DNA from: Chara braunii | Taxonomy: Eukaryota > Streptophyta > Charophyceae > Charales > Characeae | DNA: 20,709 bases | Direction of reading: 5' to 3' | Assembly: GCA_003427395.1 (NCBI GenBank) | Contig: BFEA01000015.1 | Span: 4,275,017 to 4,295,725, forward strand | Shown: piece after piece, positions 8,037 through 15,266 of the stretch | How the letters are laid out: each line of letters opens with the position of its first letter | Numbering within the stretch: the stretch's first letter is position 1 | Translations under genes and position numbers: made by a program | The notes under the pieces: generated by a model | The model's database searches: none | Told to the model about the DNA's origin: nothing | The model's input: only the letters and a program-made list of their open reading frames with translations

Positions 8037-8930
8037 TTCCTTCTTCAGTCTGCTAATCTCCGTCAGATCGCTGTTCTTTGCCTTACCCTTCGTCTCAATA
8101 CATTTCTTGACTTCCCCGCTCGTGAGTTCCACCTTTCCCACTCTCTTACCCATCCAACTTAGATCAGAAAACCCTTTCGTAACCTCCTTCGACAGTCGGT
8201 CACACAGTTAGTCACTTGGTACATTTTTAGCATTACGTCCTATACTCGGACAGCCATCCCTGTCGCCAATCCGAAAATGGACGTGTCCCCCCAACTTGGG
8301 AAAGGACATGCTGGTGCAGCTGCACACATAGACTCCATTCGCCGCAAAGCGGCGGTGATTATGGATCAAATCCCCGACGTTAGGACCTCTTGTCCATACG
8401 ACACGAGATCATCTTTGAACCATTTCCAGAACAGGTTGATCAAGATGCAGCTTTTCGATACCATTCATTACTACTCTTACAACCTCACTCTTCTTAACTC
8501 TCTCATCGTACCTGACGTTCACTACGACCCTCTTGCGCACATTCATCTGAAATGTTGTTTTAAGGGCATAGGATACCATTTTTCTGACTTCCGTTCGGTT
8601 ACGTTTCTCCGAAAACAACTTCGCCACCCCATAGTATCTAACCAGCTCGCTCATGGATTTGCTCAACAAAGTCTTCTTCTTCCTCTTGTCCTAGAACATT
8701 TCGAAGCTCCTGTTTCAGACGGATCGTTCCGGGCGATGCCTCAATAACATTTCGTACAGTTACCCATCCTTCAGTCTCAAACAACGACTTACATTTACGA
8801 AGGGGTCTAGTACGTTTACCTACGATTACAGGCGATTCGCCGAACAGACGTCTTACGACTCGATCGTTCGTTCGTGCCCCTGACTTTCTTCTTCCGTTCC
8901 CTTTTTCCTTTCCTTCGTCTCCTTCCATTA
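8037..8930 (-). pseudogene. Linker between endonuclease and RT, with CxC motif
   Basis: This is the connecting part of the PLE polyprotein. Two frames contribute: an upstream piece (about 8930-8660) with RVVRRLFGESPVIVGKRTRP and an acidic GQEEEEDF end, then a downstream piece (about 8669-8037). The downstream piece contains YVCSCTSMSFPKLGGHVHF, whose C-x-C lies at 8316-8324. A short CxC-bearing domain between endonuclease and RT is a stated feature of Naiad/Chlamys PLEs; I infer equivalence from position and motif. Stops: TGA 8409-8411, TAA 8208-8210, TAA 8034-8036. The long plus-strand frame 8277-8747 is a shadow of this region. Confidence 0.65.
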
Positions 8931-8986
8931 CCTTTCCCAGCTCCTTTTGAGTTAAGTGATGGTGACCATGTCCGAATGAGTGTCCG

Positions 8987-9173
8987 CTCTATGGCTTCCA
9001 GCTCCCTCCTATCATTGCTAAAGCATAGTGGGATAACTACGTACACAAGAGCACCTACCTTTCCCAACCAATTGTACAGGTTCCTTCCTCTCTTCCTATC
9101 TCCCTGCTTCGCGCAACTCACATGTTCGTTCCATCTCGATGCTAGGTCCCGTTCAGTCATCCCAACATAACAC
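8987..9173. repeat. 187-bp duplication, copy 1 (assembly artefact)
   Basis: Identical to 9212-9398 over 187 bases, separated only by the second adapter junction. Confidence 0.97.
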
Positions 9174-9211
9174 CTGTCTCTTATACACATCTAGATGTGT
9201 ATAAGAGACAG
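9174..9211. other. Second Nextera mate-pair junction adapter
   Basis: Same 38-bp pair of 19-bp Tn5 mosaic ends as at 7695-7732 (CTGTCTCTTATACACATCT then its reverse complement). It sits in the endonuclease coding part. Junction plus duplication adds 225 bases, a multiple of three, but the adapter itself brings an in-frame TAG at 9191-9193. Confidence 0.98.
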
Positions 9212-9398
9212 CTCTATGGCTTCCAGCTCCCTCCTATCATTGCTAAAGCATAGTGGGATAACTACGTACACAAGAGCACCTACCTTTCCCAACCAATTGT
9301 ACAGGTTCCTTCCTCTCTTCCTATCTCCCTGCTTCGCGCAACTCACATGTTCGTTCCATCTCGATGCTAGGTCCCGTTCAGTCATCCCAACATAACAC
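9212..9398. repeat. 187-bp duplication, copy 2 (assembly artefact)
   Basis: Exact match to 8987-9173. Confidence 0.97.
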
Positions 9399-9646
9399 TG
9401 CTTATATCATGGCGATACGATAGCGTACACGCAACCCTTTGGAAAGTTTAGATTCAACTTCCCAATCCTAGCTGCCTCTCTCCAATATTCCAGAAATTTT
9501 TCACACCAGGTTACCTCACCTTCTAAAACCAACGCCAAAATCAATGCCCGCATACAACCCTCCTCTTTCCTACCACGGCCTCCATGCACCAGTCGCAACT
9601 TGGCCACTTCTTCAATCCTACTACATAGATCACGAGATCCCCCATC

Positions 9647-10147
9647 TTACTCAGACTCTTTGTCCTCCTCTTGTGCCTCGCTCGCTTTCAACGCTCTCAT
9701 CGTTCTTTTGACCACCGGGGTTGCTGGTAGCGGTAGGTTAATCGGGTCGTACGCCTTGACAACCTTACGTAGTAGACGATTGATCGCAGATTCACGCTTA
9801 CCATAGTTGATTCGCTCCGTCTTACATGCCTCCTTCAGTTCTTCCACCGTCGGAGCCTCGTAGAGCTCCCGACAGTCGGCTTCGTACTTCTTTCTCGCGC
9901 CAAGGACGCTCCCCACCAAGATATGCTTGAGGGACAAGGCGATCTTCCCCATTGGTTCTGGCACAGGGGAAGATGATGTGGCCGCCTTTCCAGTCTCACG
10001 TATCTCCTCAATTCGTAGCTTTGCCATCGTTCCCAGTCCCATCCGCTGCCCTTTAATAGGCGTGGTCACTGGTGGGCTATCACCGATAACCACCTCTTTC
10101 TCTCGCTTCCTTTTGCCGTTGATTACCAGCCCTGCAGATCGTCTTCA
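9647..10147 (-). pseudogene. PLE polyprotein mid-region with basic cluster and SAP-like motif
   Basis: In the same frame as the endonuclease. It begins after the TGA at 10145-10147 and ends at the TAA at 9647-9649; both look like mutations inside one longer protein. A KRKR basic cluster (10103-10114) could be a nuclear localisation signal. Residues at 9764-9853, around TVEELKEACKTERINYGKRE and SAINRLL, resemble the helix-extended-helix pattern of SAP DNA-binding motifs (hydrophobic-ELK...C....I.Y-G-K...I.RL). The SAP reading is pattern-based and unproven. The end is acidic (EAQEEDKESE). Confidence 0.5.
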
Positions 10148-10550
10148 CAACAATATCAGTTCTTCGTCCTCAAGAGCTTCCTCCTCCTGATGAAGCGCGA
10201 TCGTCCGTCTTGATCGTTCCTTTTCTTCTATCGTCTCGCCCCTCTCATTACGTCTCACCGATTCCCTGATTCGTCGTGGAACGCGTTCGTTTTCAGTATC
10301 GCTCTCGACTCTGATTTCCGAGCGAATGATACGGAGCAGCCTCGCGTCCCGCTCGTCTTCTGCTCGTTTCCACTCGACAATTTCTTCTTGTTTCTTCTTC
10401 TCCGCCTCGAGTCTCAACGCTTCTTGTTTCCACTTCTCTTCTTTCGCCAAATTCTCTTTCTCTTGTTTCCACATTAGAGCATTTTCTCAAAAGTAGCTTC
10501 TCATCATCGCGTTCGTCTCCTCTTCTTCTCTCCTCATCGCGTAGTTATCC
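10145..10550 (-). pseudogene. Charged coiled-coil segment of the PLE polyprotein
   Basis: It reads as a long, almost proline-free stretch rich in K, E and R, for example MWKQEKENLAKEEKWKQEAL followed by EAEKKKQEEIVEWKRAEDE, as expected of a coiled coil. In retroelement gag-like proteins such segments drive multimerisation. A TGA at 10487-10489 interrupts it, and in the same frame DNYAMRREEEETNAMMRSYF lies upstream. It joins the zinc-knuckle part by an apparent one-base frame change near 10545-10555. Confidence 0.6.
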
Positions 10551-10821
10551 GCTGCTCACTTCCGCCGCCAAACATAGTTCGGCCGGTTCTTGTGTATGCG
10601 GGTGGCGGAGGGGGAGGGACAAACGGAACTCCTCGATCCCTGGCCTCCCAATATTCTCTGCAGGCGCTGGCAAAGTGATCCGGTTCCCCGCATTCGTAAC
10701 AGGTGCGTCCCGCCATCCTGTTCTCATTACGACTTTGTGGTTTACCGCCACCCCTACCTCGTCCCGATCCTCTGGAGTTAGTAGGAGCGCCTGTACCACC
10801 AATCCCACTTTCATTACTCAT
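10534..10821 (-). pseudogene. CCHC zinc-knuckle N-terminal part (gag-like) of the PLE polyprotein
   Basis: The start ATG (10819-10821) is preceded by an in-frame TGA five codons upstream, so the start is plausible. A G/R-rich stretch (residues 15-40) leads to CYECGEPDHFASAC, a perfect C-x2-C-x4-H-x4-C zinc knuckle (residues 41-54; 10660-10701). A proline run (VPPPPPPA) follows. Zinc knuckles of this form bind RNA in retroelement gag proteins. The frame ends at TGA 10534 because of a likely one-base deletion; the following frame continues into the coiled coil. Such a gag-like front end is not part of the usual PLE layout. A separate neighbouring ORF1 is an alternative, but continuity makes a fused protein more likely. 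Confidence 0.72.
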
Positions 10822-10939
10822 CGCGCCCGCCGCTCACAAACTTTGTAGAGACGGTCAATCTCACTCCACTCTCTCTCTGTAACACGTTCGCCGCCACCCC
10901 CTGTAGGTTTAATCTCCTAGCAGGTTACAACGTTGGATG
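10822..10939 (-). other. 5' leader of the PLE
   Basis: 118 bases between the right pseudo-LTR copy and the ATG at 10821. It is GC-rich near the start codon and contains a short CT run (10869-10878, plus strand). No promoter motif recognised. Confidence 0.5.
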
Positions 10940-11075
10940 CAAGTAGCAAAGAAGATACGCAAGTTCACGCTACATACATCAGATGCACACACATCAGAGT
11001 ACATGAAAACTCTAGTAATCACAGCAAAAAGTTTTACATTCGCGTAACAAACCCCCGTCATACCGCACACCCAAG
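10940..11075 (-). repeat. Pseudo-LTR-like direct repeat, right (upstream) copy
   Basis: Gap-free match to 5960-6095 with about ten mismatches, most of them between 10950 and 11035. It lies 118 bases upstream of the polyprotein ATG. Confidence 0.85.
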
Positions 11076-11117
11076 CCCTTGGTCTGAGTAGTGGAGACAA
11101 GCCCTTGGTCTGAGTAG
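11072..11117. repeat. 20-bp direct repeat, 26-bp period
   Basis: CAAGCCCTTGGTCTGAGTAG occurs at 11072-11091 and again at 11098-11117, at the outer edge of the right pseudo-LTR copy. Confidence 0.95.
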
Positions 11118-11217
11118 GTGCCTCACTTACTTTGTGTGGAAACAGACCTTCGCTCCACTACTCACCAGATGTACAAAATGAGAATAATCTTTTACTAAAA
11201 CATGACAAGATACACCA

Positions 11218-11283
11218 CCCTACTTTTTGTCTTCTGTGCATGTGGAGATACACTTCCCTACTTTTTGTCTTTTCTGCATGTGG
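11218..11283. repeat. 28-bp direct repeat, 38-bp period
   Basis: 11218-11245 and 11256-11283 agree except for two positions and share CCCTACTTTTTGTCTT and CTGCATGTGG-like ends. Confidence 0.9.
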
Positions 11284-11475
11284 TGAGTTGTGGAGTGATG
11301 CGCTCAATCGCGGATGTGTATTTGGACAGTTTTCGTGTGTAGGACTACATTGATAGTGAAAAAAACAAACAAAAAACAAACAAAAAAACGAAACGAACGA
11401 AACGGGTTTCCAACCGAGCGGGTCCCTATGTACTTGTATTCAAGTAGGAGTTGCCCATGCCTGTCCAACCAACGA

Positions 11476-11554
11476 TATAAAAGCGGCCGCGAAAACAAAA
11501 GTTTGTCGAGCGAGGGGGAAAACAATGAACGAATATCATAGTGTGCCGCCATGG
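11476..11554 (+). promoter_or_regulatory. Candidate TATA promoter and strong-context start codon
   Basis: TATAAAA at 11476-11482 is followed by GC-rich sequence, and 69 bases after it GCCGCCATGG (11545-11554) is an optimal translation start context. An earlier ATG at 11525 opens a 25-codon frame in another phase. The frame from 11551 runs 74 codons to 11775 (TAA/TAG region) with no recognisable domain. This could be a promoter and first exon of a host gene or transposable element, or chance. No splice site or downstream exon could be established. Confidence 0.3.
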
Positions 11555-11775
11555 CATTTCCTTGGCGCTGCCCTCCTGTCCCGACCATTTTTCCAAGACT
11601 AGTAGTTGGGCCTCGCGGGAGCGATTGCGTGACCTGGCTTATACTTATATATGTATGCAGAATGCAAAATGTACTATGTAAAGAGCATTATCATTTTTAC
11701 CTATGTAGCAAAATCGGATATCCGACATACATATTTTATTCGGGATTCCGAGTCCGGTTGAAATTTCCAGATTAA

Positions 11776-12120
11776 TTCCAGATATAGAAAATTCGGCCTT
11801 GCATAAATAGGTAAATAAAAAAGAATTGAAAAAATAAAATGTCGCAAATATACGAACTACGTTTGCCTTGATATCATTTTTTATACTGTAACCAAAATAA
11901 AGATAAAAAATAAATAAAATCATTAAACAATATTGACTCATTACTGAGATAAAATAAATTGAGTAATCATCCTCTAAACTCCCTAATTCCCTATTTATAC
12001 CCCCTTTTAACCCTTTGATGACCAATCAAGCTTTTTATGAACTAGGAGCATAGTTTGTTGTATTTAATATGTGCAATATCATTTATTTTTTTTACATTGT
12101 TTTTTTTTTTTTTTTTGGAT
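11776..12120. other. AT-rich non-coding stretch
   Basis: No gene. Mostly A/T with a T homopolymer at about 12103-12117. Confidence 0.6.
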
Positions 12121-12138
12121 TTTTGGATAATCGCACCC

Positions 12139-12190
12139 CCAGATAATCCGGCCAGATAATCTGACCAAATTATCCGGCCAGGTAATCTGT
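12139..12190. repeat. Four imperfect 13-bp units (AGATAATC-CGGCC type)
   Basis: CCAGATAATCCGG, CCAGATAATCTGA, CCAAATTATCCGG and CCAGGTAATCTGT follow one another without gaps. A diverged GGATAATCG lies just upstream (12125-12133). It might be a subterminal array of a DNA transposon, but no partner end was found. Confidence 0.75.
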
Positions 12191-12367
12191 GCTACTTAAT
12201 TTTTTAAAGATGTTGTCATATTGAAGAGAGTGCATAGTGTCATCACCGTTCACGTCACGCATGCAAACACGTCCGATGAAATGTCACACATGAAAGATAC
12301 GTTGACAAAGTATGTAATATTCAGAAACAAAGTACAAAGTCACTGGTAGGGTGTTCTCAACGACACG

Positions 12368-12398
12368 TTTCGACAGCAGCTATGCTATCCTCCTCATC
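12368..12398 (-). ncRNA. Hammerhead-like motif (degenerate)
   Basis: On the minus strand the order is C-C-GATGAG, then a hairpin with 6-bp stem (12384-12389 with 12372-12377, one G-U pair) and 6-base loop, then directly GAAAC. The hammerhead core is CUGAUGA, stem II, GAAA. Here U4 of the core is C, four extra bases precede the stem, and I cannot find convincing stems I and III. Hammerheads occur in canonical PLEs, so it may be a decayed relic; function is unlikely. Confidence 0.3.
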
Positions 12399-12412
12399 GG
12401 GTTTTGTTTTCC

Positions 12413-12438
12413 TTTTTTTTTTTTTTTTTTTTTTTTTT
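12413..12438. repeat. T homopolymer, 26 bases
   Basis: An uninterrupted T run, directly beside the hammerhead-like motif. On the minus strand it is a poly(A) tract of retrotransposon-tail type. Confidence 0.95.
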
Positions 12439-12479
12439 AAGAAGAAAAAAAAATGTTCAAGTTGTTGTAGAGACTGGTC

Positions 12480-13390
12480 ACCATGCAAATGACAGGCCCG
12501 TGAACAAATGGTGATTTGATTATCCTGATGCATTGTCTACCCCCCCCCCCCTATAAGACACCCTCCTTACTCATCATTAAGATCCCCGAGACATCCCTAC
12601 TTCCAAGGTCGTATCTAAATACACCCAGGATCATCACCCATTCCAGTGACCTTGATCGGTCAACTGTTATAAGCATTTGAGCTAATCAAGTTCTCACCTC
12701 CCTTCCCAGCCCTGATTGAAGCACTATCGAACGAGCCTCTTTGTACCACGTACTTCGTGCACTAGGGGTAAACATGCTACTACAGGTCCCATAGGCGAAC
12801 CCTAGTTTTTGTTCTGTTAGAGAGATCCTAGCCTTATCATCATCATATCCGTCTGGTTCTTCCTGAATTACAGCAGAGGTTATTTGAACCTATAACATTT
12901 CTATATTTCGTCCTCAATAGGCTTACGACCACCATCCGCTCCTCGGACCTCTATCATTAACTGTTGTCTTGGCATTCCATAAGCAATCTCCCTGGGTAGT
13001 TATAGTTTTCGTTCTCAACGGGTTTATGCCCACCATCCGCTTTAACGAGAGTTATTCTGGACTTTTCTAATGTGACAACATTCTCCATGTAGGTAGCAGA
13101 CAAACCTCACCCCCTAAGACAACCTCTAAGGTAGGTATCCCAGCGACATTCTCCAATAAATAGGGCCTATCCAGCGCCACACCAACCAAGAGGACTTCTA
13201 AGACAACCACTACTGCAAAGGCCCCAATTCCCTAGTGGGGATAGTGTCCAGCCAACCCTCCCCGAAGTGGAGTCCCCAATCAAATCCCACCTAGAGCCTA
13301 TGCCCTCTCCCAAAGCAGAGCCCTAAGGTAACCAATGCTACGTGATCAAGCGCCCAGAACCTTGATTTGTATCCCAATAATGTTTTTTCA
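12480..13390. other. Unrecognised C/T-leaning non-coding stretch
   Basis: No open frame over 60 codons on either strand. It holds a C run at 12541-12551 and a weak direct repeat: a CACCATCCGCT segment with related upstream sequence occurs near 12930-12940 and near 13032-13042, about 101 bases apart. Confidence 0.5.
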
Positions 13391-13409
13391 TGAACTCATG
13401 TTTTAAGTA

Positions 13410-13460
13410 TCAAGCCTCGAACCCCGAACCTCATGCTTATGGGTTACCAACATGGTAGTT
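13410..13460 (-). other. tRNA-like relic with perfect B box
   Basis: On the minus strand GTTCGAGGC (13414-13422) fits the pol III B-box pattern GWTCRANNC, and GTTGGTAA upstream resembles a D-loop. No good A box and no cloverleaf. Possibly a decayed tRNA or SINE head. Confidence 0.3.
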
Positions 13461-13709
13461 ATAAAATCGGATGGTCTGGACGTGTGCTACGTTGAGCTCG
13501 AGTAAGAGACAAGTGTACAAGCATGCAGACAATCCCATGCACCGAAAACATCAGACAACATAGAATAGCCCAAACCCAACATACAAGAACCATGGACTAA
13601 AACTCTCAGTGGTGCACAAGCAAGGTCTATAATAATCTTACCGACATTAGCCTTAGGGAGTGTGCAGATGGCAATGCGTTATGTAAACGTCCGTCGCTGT
13701 CCTGCGCAG

Positions 13710-13795
13710 AGGTGCGGAGTTGTAAACCCACAACCTCATATCACAACGGCCATTTCCAACCCGTGCCCTAACCACTAAGCCACATGTCAACCCTC
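13710..13795 (-). mobile_element. tRNA-derived SINE-like head
   Basis: On the minus strand TGGCTTAGTGG (13772-13782) is a perfect A box (TRGYNNARNNG) followed by a D-loop-like TTAGGGCACGG. About 45 bases downstream GGTTTACAACTCC (13716-13728) is a near B box, close to GGTTCGAACTCC. Spacing is right for an internal pol III promoter, while the arms do not form a full tRNA. The 3' limit of any SINE body is not visible. Confidence 0.5.
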
Positions 13796-13799
13796 ATCT

Positions 13800-14257
13800 C
13801 AAAACTACTACCCCTCCCGCCAACCTACTCCCGTTCTTACTTCCTCGACAATATCTAGAACCGCTGGTTCACAAAACTGGTTTAACTTATGTGAGGCATC
13901 ATCATCAAAGGTAACATTCCTACTCACATTACCTAAGAAATAACGTACCAATCGTGGAATCAGTCTTAAAATTGCATGGCACCGATTATGAAAATCGTAT
14001 GGCCTGTGCCTTAAAAATTTAATGGCACTTTATGTGGAAAAACTCAATTTGGGTTCGTGACCCAACAAATTGGTCTGACCTTTGTATGGATTGATAGGTG
14101 GAACAACTAATTGGCCGAGTTTTTACGAACGTTAGTCAATAGTCCAATGTAACAGTCCATCCAGCACAATGTTTTTTTTCTTATCTTCTCCCGTTACTCA
14201 TGCTAACGTTTGCTCTTATACATGAACTTAAAAACTTATGGAACAAAAAGTGAGGGT
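13800..14257. other. Unrecognised non-coding stretch
   Basis: No gene or repeat recognised. The sequence moves from mixed composition to AT-rich. Confidence 0.5.
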
Positions 14258-14681
14258 TTAGGAACGACCTATATACCGAGCTAAGGGTGACCGATACTTT
14301 ATACCTGCCTAAGATCAGGCTGCACTTGCTAGGGATCGGGATAGCTCAAGGGCATAGGCTAGCGCAGGTTGTCTGAAGGTCGACCCTTACATTGGCACGA
14401 ATAGGCCAAGAGATCCGATAAGCGGTCTCCACTGTCTCAAAGGATCTCGCATTAGGGACAACGGGAATGCATGAATCTATCCCGATCCCTAGCAAGTGCC
14501 GCCTGATCTTAGGCAGGTATAAAGTATCGGTCACCCTTAGCTCGATATATAGGCTGTCCCTAAGCGCCGGTTTTCTGAAGGGCGACCCTGACGTTGGCAC
14601 GAATAGGCGAAAAGATCCGATAAGCGGTCTCCACTGTCTCAAAGGATCTCGCATTAGGGACAATGGGAATGCATGAATCTA
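14258..14681. repeat. Interleaved inverted (86 bp) and direct (108 bp) repeats
   Basis: Arm A (14258-14343) is the reverse complement of A' (14478-14563) with five mismatches in 86. Unit B (14372-14479) recurs directly at 14574-14681, offset 202, with six mismatches in 108. The order is A, B, A', B. The direct similarity extends leftward through the CTA-GCGC-GGTT spacer with one indel. A transcript would fold into an 86-bp stem with a loop of about 134 bases. The minus-strand frame 14346-14663 is a by-product of the repeat. Confidence 0.92.
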
Positions 14682-14996
14682 CGTTTTTTCAACATCAGTG
14701 AGTACACAATTTTATAAATCATGATGTTTGGTATTGCTTAATATGGTGATGTCAGACCTTTGTCAGTTTGAGATTTATTTGTTGGTCCTTCTATTTTATT
14801 TTTTGCTGCAATTATAAAAAAATAGGTATCAATACTTATTGCAAAATTGTCACTTGGTAGGTCTAAAACAACTGAAACTACTACCTTTTGAAGCAAAAAC
14901 ACAAGTGATATTGTTGTATAGCTTTGTAGGTTCGTCGCTTATATGCTCTTTTATCCCTTCAATATAATACATGTCATTTATTAACGAAGGACTTTG
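14682..14996. other. AT-rich non-coding stretch
   Basis: No gene. A minus-strand frame (14850-15116, 88 codons) crosses the right part but overlaps the diverged direct repeat and has no known motif. Confidence 0.5.
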
Positions 14997-15266
14997 AGAG
15001 GGTTGAGAGGGAAAATTTTTATGAGTTAATAAGACATCCACTTTGAGAGATATGCAGAAAAGATGTGAAGATCTAGAGAAATATTTATGGTATAGGCCGA
15101 AGGAATCAGACCCCATATTGTCAAGGAAAAAAAAAAAAAATTAATAACATGAACAAGTTTCTTTCATGTGTTATTTTACGGTGCGAATTCAAACATTTTA
15201 ATAAAAAATCAGGTTTCCTTTATGGAAGTTAGTCTGATAACGGTGTTTATGAGCTTGCTCAATCAT
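14997..15266. repeat. Diverged ~270-bp direct repeat, copy 1
   Basis: Matches 15673-15948. Conserved islands include AGAGGGTTGAGA at the start, AAGGAATCAGACCCCA in the middle and GATAACGGTGTTTATGAG near the end. Divergence is high, with several indels (offset changes from 676 to 682). Confidence 0.8.

Larger units (their letters stand above)
8931..9646 (-). pseudogene. GIY-YIG endonuclease domain, N-terminal to RT
   Basis: It would nick target DNA to prime reverse transcription. Read on the minus strand: KGCVYAIVSP (GIY half, 9410-9439), an in-frame TGA (9407-9409), then CYVGMTERDLASRWNEHV (YIG half, with the arginine and histidine usual after YIG), a middle helix NLYNWL, and LEAIERTLIRTWSPSLNSK with the catalytic-type glutamate and the P-x-L-N ending typical of the family. 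There is no CCHH finger, unlike most PLE endonucleases but as in Chlamys. The second adapter artefact (9174-9211) duplicates 187 bp within the domain, in frame overall, so the YIG half appears twice. The nonsense TGA between GIY and YIG inactivates this copy. Confidence 0.82.
6575..10821 (-). pseudogene. Broken PLE polyprotein (CCHC, coiled coil, SAP-like, GIY-YIG, CxC, RT)
   Basis: From ATG at 10819-10821 (in-frame TGA five codons upstream) to TAG at 6575-6577. The reading path needs a frame change near 10545, another between about 8930 and 8816, and another near 8660. It meets in-frame stops at 10487 (TGA), 10145 (TGA), 9647 (TAA), 9407 (TGA), 8409 (TGA), 8208 (TAA), 8034 (TAA) and 7283 (TGA). 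Between about 10540 and 8930 one frame carries everything from the coiled coil to the endonuclease with only four stops, where roughly 25 would be expected by chance; this argues for one original polyprotein of roughly 1,280 codons once the two adapter artefacts are discounted. It is a non-functional copy. Part boundaries are given in the separate domain entries. Confidence 0.78.
5960..11075 (-). mobile_element. Decayed Penelope-like element with permuted domain order and gag-like N-terminus
   Basis: A minus-strand retroelement copy bounded by 136-bp direct repeats (5960-6095 and 10940-11075). It carries a single broken reading region from 10821 to 6575 with the order zinc knuckle, coiled coil, SAP-like segment, GIY-YIG endonuclease, CxC linker and reverse transcriptase. 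Canonical PLEs have the GIY-YIG domain after the RT; having it before the RT, with a CxC linker, is the hallmark of the Naiad/Chlamys group. The endonuclease lacks the cysteine/histidine finger usual in other PLE endonucleases, which fits Chlamys, known from green algae and spike mosses. Two sequencing-adapter artefacts with flanking duplications inflate the apparent length by 184 and 225 bp, so the true copy is about 4.7 kb. Outer limits are set only by the repeats. Confidence 0.8.

Noticed and set aside
8277-8747. 156-codon plus-strand frame
   Set aside because: Shadow of the PLE linker on the opposite strand, which carries the CxC motif and coherent neighbours.
8816-9385. Two tandem GIY-YIG domains
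   Set aside because: The second YIG half is the exact 187-bp adapter-linked duplication, with no nucleotide difference.
6575-10821. Gypsy/copia LTR retrotransposon because of the CCHC knuckle and direct repeats
   Set aside because: No protease, integrase or RNase H seen, the repeats lack TG...CA ends, and the RT and GIY-YIG motifs are of PLE type.
13710-13795. A functional tRNA gene
   Set aside because: Acceptor and anticodon stems do not pair and the B box is degenerate.
14258-14681. CRISPR-like array
   Set aside because: Only two units of 108 bp and an inverted pair; no regular spacers, and the DNA is eukaryotic.
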